Below, piece by piece: positions 58,116 through 64,000 of a stretch of 64,000 nt of DNA; positions within the stretch are counted from its first letter, which is position 1, and the number at the start of each line of letters is the position of its first letter. Location: contig RQOL01000824.1 of assembly GCA_013076295.1 (NCBI GenBank), positions 1,426,001-1,490,000 on the forward strand, given 5' to 3'. The stretch is from Sanderia malayensis. Taxonomy: Eukaryota > Cnidaria > Scyphozoa > Semaeostomeae > Pelagiidae. A model generated the notes under the pieces. It made no database searches. It saw only the letters and a list, made by a program, of their open reading frames with translations, and was not told where the DNA came from. The position numbers and the translations under genes are program-made.

Positions 58116-61100
58116 TTATTTTCTACCCCATGCGCCCCATGAAGTGGCCTCTTTCTTGGCCCCAGGAGCAGCCCCCAAGGTGGGGAAATCAGATTGGTTT
58201 GCAGAATCGGGAATGGCTTGGGCTGCCGCGGCTTGATTTGGGACTGCTTTACCTTGAGGTTGTCTCTCTCCTCCTCCGGCGCTCCACGGGGCATCACGCA
58301 CAACGTACCCCATGGCTGGATTAGAATCGGGGGATCCTTTGTCCTTCTTGTTGCCGGCACCGCTTGGCTTTTGGAAATATTCAGCCATCATGTTACGAGT
58401 TTCGTGACGCTCCTGGACGTCATCAATCTGTGGAGAGGAAAATCAAACATCTGTAAAACATGGAGTGTGGAATGAAGGAGCGTGGAATGATGGAGCGTGG
58501 AATGAAGGAATGAATTCTTTAAAACGTGAAATTGCAAAGACTTCAAGACATTCAGTGGAAACTGGACACAGGCGGGAAAAATACTTTCGTTCATCAGACA
58601 AAAGAAGCCCACCGATGTGTCTAGGGATAAAACGATCATAAAAATAAGAGACAAGGGAATATTACGCATTGTCCCTGTCCATGAATTGGTACAAAAAACC
58701 CCAACTATTAGGGACAATCAGTTTCTTTTCCAAGAAAATACTTCTTACTAACCCGATACTACACTCTCCTACGAGACATTTGTTAGACATTGCCACTGGC
58801 GGAAACATATTGTCAAGAATACAATGTTTTTTGGAGGCGGGGAAAGATAGAATCAAATGATAAAAATAATAAACAATACAGCAAAAACTCGAAAACTCAA
58901 ACCCCCAATAACTCGAACCCTCGAAAACTCGAACTAATTAGCATTCCCCTTGAAAGCTTTGGTAGTACTTCCAAAACCCCGATAGCTCGAACAATTTTAA
59001 TCGGTCCCTTGGAGGTCCGAGTTTTCGGGACTTCACTGTATGATAAATAATAAATATACAACAAATACATAAATCCATAAAATAAATAAAAAATGGAGGT
59101 CTATACTTACGTATTCTTCTTCCAACATGAGAAGATGTTCTTCACAGTCTTCCACGGCATCTTCACTACCAGTTATGGTCACAATATCTTCATTAGGATC
59201 ACGCGGGAATCGGATGTCCACGTTAAAATCTTCCATGATTTTACGCACATTCTTACCACGTTGTCCAATGATGCGATTGTGAATGCGATGATCAATTTGA
59301 ACATCAACTGAAACCAACGAATCCTGGAAAATCAAAAACAACAAAAGAAACAATAGAAACAATTGTCCTTTGTGTTTAAAGGATAGGCCTGTATGGCCAA
59401 TACTTCATATAAGAATATCATAAGTTGCATAATTAAGGTTTGGGGTTACATTAGTGTTAGGATTGGGGCTAGCATATACATAATACATTCAGGACATTAT
59501 GATATTCTCACATAAGATTCTTGCTGTTATTTGTGTTTAAACAATAGGTTCGATTTGATGTAGCAGCTAGATTCATTACATTGAGACCCTGTGCCTCGTT
59601 TATCTTGACAATTCTATCGTAGCGAATTACCAATTCGAAACGCGAAGACAAACAACGTCGCGTAACAATCTAAGCTGGAATCACGGATTCTAAAATTCTC
59701 CGCGGGTTTCTACTTCAACGTTACATTTTATTAAACAAAATAAAAAACACAAATAATCTAGAAACGAGACTCACCAAATGGTTTATCATTTCCAGAATGG
59801 CAGCTCTAGCTTTGTGGCAATTGCTTTCATATCCAGTCAATATAATCTCAGATTTCCCTGATTTCTCATCTGGCACTTGAATCTGCACATCGTAATCTGC
59901 ACGCAGTTTCTTCACGACAGCTCCCTTGCGTCCAATAATCTTTGTGTGGTACTTAATTGGCACGTCTATGTTCATCTGATAGCTTCGTAATCTCTAAAGT
60001 CAAAACAAATAGGCACCACTATAAGCTATGTCATACTGAAGAAAACTTAATGACACCACCATCCACAGTCTCCACTTTTAGAAAGAAACTGAAGGGATTT
60101 CTCCTCTATATATTGTGATATTTTGTCAACTATAAGTTCATCACTGCCACTCACATCAGTTTCAGTTCGTCTACAAGGCTGGTCGTGGTTATCTTACACT
60201 GACGTTAAAACTTTCTTGGAAAGCATAAAATATATTGACAGATAGATTGATAAATGGTGTGTCTTAGAAGCCATTGAAGGTCTTGAGTTCGCACCAACAT
60301 CTTCAAGGTCGCACATAGCGTCATGAAAGTCGAGTCTTAAAAGATTCATTTAAACAAACATAACAACAATCTAAATAAAAATCACTGTTTTTGTTTGTTA
60401 AACATAAAAAGAAAAGGTCTAAACAAAGATCTTCAAAGAACAAGGAGGATGGAGAGAGAGAGAGCGATATACTTCACACGAACCTTATCTTCCATCTCAG
60501 CTTCTATCTCATGGATCTTCTCCTTCAAGGCAACAATGCAACTATCAACATTGGTCTGTGGTCCGGTAATTACAACCTCTTCAGATTTGTCCTTGGTGGG
60601 TGGAATAGCAATGTTGACAGAATGCTCGTTCATCAGACTGCGCACCTCGGCACCACTCTTGCCGATGATGTAGCGGTGGTAGTCAAATGGAATCAGCATG
60701 ACCTCGGAGATCGGAACCAATTCCTTCAAACATGAAAAAGAAATTATTTAAAAGTGGTTGAAAGTTGGAAAATGAGAAATGACTGGGAGCATGAACATGT
60801 ATGATGAGTCGTAACAGTAACAAATAGCGGAATAAACAAACAACTCGGGTTGATTGAAGTGAACAGAAAAGATCGAGTCAGTAAAAGAAGACAAAACGTA
60901 ACACAATTTTAGAGGACCCGAAAATAAAAGAAGATTGTAAAGGCGGGAGGAATTGCGAAGCTTGACCTACCAGCAACTCCTTCTTGGCATTTTCGGCATC
61001 CTCAGCCTTTCCAGTGATCATGATGACGTCAGATGACGCACGTGGGCTATCCTCTCCCACGCTCGGCCCACTCTCCCCAGCAGCGCCATCGCCAGCATTG

Positions 61101-63573
61101 CCGTTGGCAACGGCACGATCCGGGAACTTAATGTTGACTTTGTTCCTCGTGGTGATATCCTGGACATTTCGTCCCCTTTGTCCCATGATGGCCCTGTGAT
61201 GCTTCTGGCTGATCACACACTCAATTGTGACCATCGAGCCGAGATCTTCGACAATTTGAAGGATCTTCTGCCTGGCACCCTCAACGCATTCAGCTGACCC
61301 TTTCAACGTAACGGAGGTGGACTTCAGGTCACGTGGCATGCTGATGATGACGCCACCGAATTCGTCAGCAATCTCCTTCAGCACAGAGGCCTTTCTGGCC
61401 GTGAAGTGGCTGTGGTATTTGGGATCCACAGACACTGTGTCTTCAGTGACGTTATCCTGAAATGTAACGCGATTTGATAAAAGAGGGAGCAACAGAAATT
61501 CCATGAAAGAGGGGCTGGAACAAAGACTAGCTGTCTTAAATAAGAAGTAGGACAGAAATAAAGCAAGGGAAAAAGTGAGATAAAAAGAAGCAAGATGCAA
61601 GGAAATAAAAAGTAAGAAAACAAGCAAGACAGAAGAAAAATAAAAAGCAAGCAAAGTCCAATTCAAGAACAAGCAAGCAAGGCCAAAGCAATGTGAAGCA
61701 AATTATTGTTAATTTGTCATCAATTTGGGACGCAGAAGAGGCTTGATATCAGCCTCCTCTACTTGGTAAACGATATGTTTATTTAGTCCAATGCTATAAA
61801 CAATTTGATATCCGCAGCACATCAAACTGCTAATAAAAGCATTGGACATATAAGACAACTATTCTCACACAAGTGAATGATATCGCGCGATACATTCCCA
61901 CCACCTTCCCCAGCTCTGTAATGTACATTTAGCTACAAAAAACACCCCACGAGAGTGACCGGTCCATACAGGTATAGATAAACTTACAAGGTCCTTGATC
62001 TTCTCAAGCAGTTCTTTTTTGGCTGCAGCAACTGATTCCTCTTTGCCAATTATTGTGATGACATCTTTGTCGGGATCATCAATAGTTGGAAACATGATTC
62101 TTGCTCCGGTAGTTGTGCGTATCTGCAAAAAGACGATAAGAACATGAATAAAATTAATAGAAATGAACAGTTATCAAAACAGATTACACAAAACAAATTT
62201 CAACAGACTATAGCATAGAGTTTAAAGGATAATTATAATTATTAAATGATAATAATCTTTTATTCTCTAAAGGTAATGTCAAGGGATAAAACAAGGGTGA
62301 ATCCTCTCTTATCACCCCACCCCCTCATAAAATCCCACCAATAAAACAGTAAAAAAGCATTAGAGTGCTTCTGACAATTTCAGGAACGTTTTCTACTCTT
62401 CCAGAGAGTCTGAGGCAATCACATTAAAAACCTTCATATAAAAACTTGCAGATTTTGAAACCAGCTTATTGTTCAAGCACAATAAGCTATTGTTCTTTCT
62501 ATTGTTTGAAGAAGAAATATTGAGGTTCATAAAAAAGTAGATTCTTGCATAAAATTTCCATTGAATTTAAGTGTAGAGGTTCCACAGGGGGGGGGGGGCT
62601 TATTGGAGAGAGGGAGACTAAGAAAACTTTCATGGTAAAACTGGCTTCCTACTGTATTAGCGTTCCCCAGTGCAATTAAAATCTTCCCTGCAGCCTACAT
62701 AAACTACAGAGACACCTAATTACCTTGTTGATATTAGCACCACCACGGCCGATCAAAAATCGGTGATACTCAGGCTTAGCGCGAACTTCACCCGTGAAGC
62801 TGTACAGCTGTTTCTCAGCCGCTTGCTTCTCAACATCGGCGAGAATTTCCAAGAGCTGCGCTTTGGCTTTCTCCACGTCCTCCTTGACGCCTCTTATAGA
62901 GATGACGTCACTTCCTGAGCCTTCGGAGGGGAAGTTGATGTGTACGTCTCCGCACTCGTCCATCACTGATTTGATCAGGCGTCCTTTAGAGCCGATCATT
63001 GAAGTGTGGTACTTGTTTGGTATGCTTAACTCTGCGTTTACGATACTGGCCTGGATTGAAGAGAAATGGGATATCGTTGAGAATACAAGGTTGAGGAGCA
63101 TTGAGATTTCTTAGAATGTCGAAATATGTTATGAGCGAAGTCATCGCAATGAGGAAGGATTACGCAAGTAAAAAGGAAAATAAACAATCCACTACAAATG
63201 GAAGCAACACCCAAGTTCACATGTTAGCAACATTCAAATCAATATGTAAGCAATACCCAAGACAATAGGTAAGCAATTCTCAAGACAATATGTAAGCAAC
63301 ATTCGAGACAAAGAAGCAAGATGCAAGCAAATAAAAAGCAAGAAAACAAGCAAAACAGAAGAAAAATAAAAAGCAAACAACCAAGATCCAATTCAAGAAC
63401 AAGCAAGCCATACCAAAGCAAAGTGGAGCAAATTATTGTTAATTTGTCATCAATTTGGGACGCAGAAGAGGCTTGATATCAGCCTCCTCTACTTGGTAAA
63501 CGATATGTTTATTTAGTCCAATGCTATGAACAATTTGATATCTGCAACACATCAAGCTGCTAATAAAAGCATT

Positions 63574-63616
<43 letters not shown>

Positions 63617-64000
63617 ACAACTATTCTCACATAAGTGAATGATGAAACGGAAACCCCCATGGAAGCGACACCCAAGTTCATATGTAAGCAACATTCAAGA
63701 CAATATGTAAGCAACATTCAAGACAATATGTAAGAAACATTTGAGACAATATGTAAGTAGCACCCAAGGCAATGTGTAAGCAACAGGGAAGACAATAGTA
63801 GCCTTCATTACTGAAGCAGTTGACTAAAAATGTGGGAAAAAAAATTAGATAAAGGCCATTGACAAAACAGGCTCACCAGTTCATTCTGCAATGCCAATAT
63901 CATATCCCTGGCTTTCTCCACCTGCGCTTTATACCCAGTAATAACAATAACATTACTCGGGCTGCTCTCTGGTGGCACTCTGATATTTGTATCTGTCTCC
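58116..64000 (-). CDS. HDLBP: Vigilin (HDLBP), multi-KH RNA-binding protein, 3' half
   Basis: Vigilin binds mRNAs and ribosomes, much of it at the endoplasmic reticulum (family knowledge). Exons, all phase 0 at their junctions: 63877-64000 (continues beyond the window), 62724-63050, 61988-62122, 60971-61456, 60484-60723, 59775-59993, 59111-59323 and 58116-58427, about 684 residues. Seven complete KH units and part of an eighth are visible, with GxxG loops GSKG, GRGG, GQRG, GKSG, GRKG and GQRG. One unit has TARKA in place of GxxG, as in the vertebrate protein where this repeat is also degenerate. The C terminus keeps YVVRDAPWSAGG, SDFPTLGAAPGAK and WGAWGRK, matching the vertebrate tail. Two introns carry a duplicated segment. 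Confidence 0.95.
58879..59038. mobile_element. 160-bp pogo/Tigger-type MITE in vigilin intron, TA-flanked
   Basis: The left end CAGCAAAAACTCGAAAACTC is matched imperfectly by the reverse complement of the right end, CAGTGAAGTCCCGAAAACTC. Several CTCGAAC motifs lie inside, with TA at 58877-58878 and 59039-59040. More diverged than the copies at 42 and 46 kb. Confidence 0.75.
61583..61879. repeat. Intronic duplicated segment, copy 1 (vigilin)
   Basis: About 295 bases in the intron between exons 60971-61456 and 61988-62122 are nearly identical to 63307-63643. The shared part includes an AAGCAAG-rich tract, the hairpin AGAAGAGGCT/AGCCTCCTCT, and TCCAATGCT/AGCATTGGA enclosing an inner TTGAT/ATCAA helix. 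Confidence 0.85.
63225..63306. repeat. 21- to 22-bp minisatellite (ATGTAAGCAACATTCAAGACA)n, first block
   Basis: Imperfect units of about 21-22 bases with the core TAAGCAA-CAAGACAAT, lying directly before the duplicated intron segment. Confidence 0.7.
63307..63643. repeat. Intronic duplicated segment, copy 2 (vigilin), with TA microsatellite
   Basis: Second copy in the intron between exons 62724-63050 and 63877 on, in the same orientation. The main difference is an expanded (TA)n at about 63577-63613 where copy 1 has a single CATATAAG. Confidence 0.85.
63676..63800. repeat. 21- to 22-bp minisatellite, second block
   Basis: Six or so units of the same family as 63225-63306, after the duplicated segment. 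The two blocks flank it within one vigilin intron. Confidence 0.75.

Overview
The window is a stretch of an invertebrate metazoan nuclear genome. It is AT-rich, its genes are split by short GT-AG introns, and it is dense in small DNA transposons. The sequence does not fix the species. Genes with clear animal orthologues (RERE/atrophin, choline transporter SLC5A7, swiprosin EFHD, MKRN2OS, TMEM107, vigilin), a collagen plus fibrinogen-domain reading frame and TTAGGG-type interstitial repeats would suit a cnidarian or another non-insect invertebrate. That placement is inference.

Layout. At 106-8124 (+) lies the 3' three-quarters of an RERE/atrophin co-regulator gene: end of ELM2, SANT, GATA zinc finger, acidic and His-rich regions, and a heptad minisatellite near the C terminus. 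An intergenic gap with a foldback element follows. At 11042-15753 (-) is a complete eight-exon high-affinity choline transporter. At 16432-18630 is a full pogo/Tigger transposon flanked by TA, with an uninterrupted transposase frame. 18.6-24.1 kb holds no recognised gene. At 24.2-25.3 kb (+) is an intronless, frame-disrupted collagen/fibrinogen-related sequence. Two tandem swiprosin-like EF-hand genes (27231-28498 and 32157-33715, both -) flank a 2.1-kb satellite of about sixteen 131-bp monomers carrying TTAGGG-like blocks.

From 35 kb onward every recognised gene is on the minus strand: a BTB protein (34979-36469), a C-terminal calponin-homology protein (40149-41898), a protein with repeated DY-x3-L and PEWA motifs (43304-44239), orphan exons (46494-49746), an MKRN2OS-like gene (50638-52327), TMEM107 (52864-53848), a second BTB protein (54398-56174) and the 3' half of vigilin (58116 to the window edge). 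Several were rebuilt from small exons by joining splice sites in phase and comparing with remembered family sequences; no alignment or transcript was available.

The genes do not form one pathway. They cover transcriptional co-regulation (RERE), choline uptake (SLC5A7), calcium and actin regulation (EFHD, CH and motif-repeat proteins), ciliary transition zone (TMEM107), BTB-mediated protein interaction and RNA binding (vigilin). I found no convincing new multi-gene system. The most unusual features are the higher-order telomere-like satellite, a Tigger transposase with a substituted first catalytic Asp and a C-terminal PCNA-binding-like motif, a hAT-like MITE placed next to a splice acceptor, and near-identical structured repeats in two vigilin introns.
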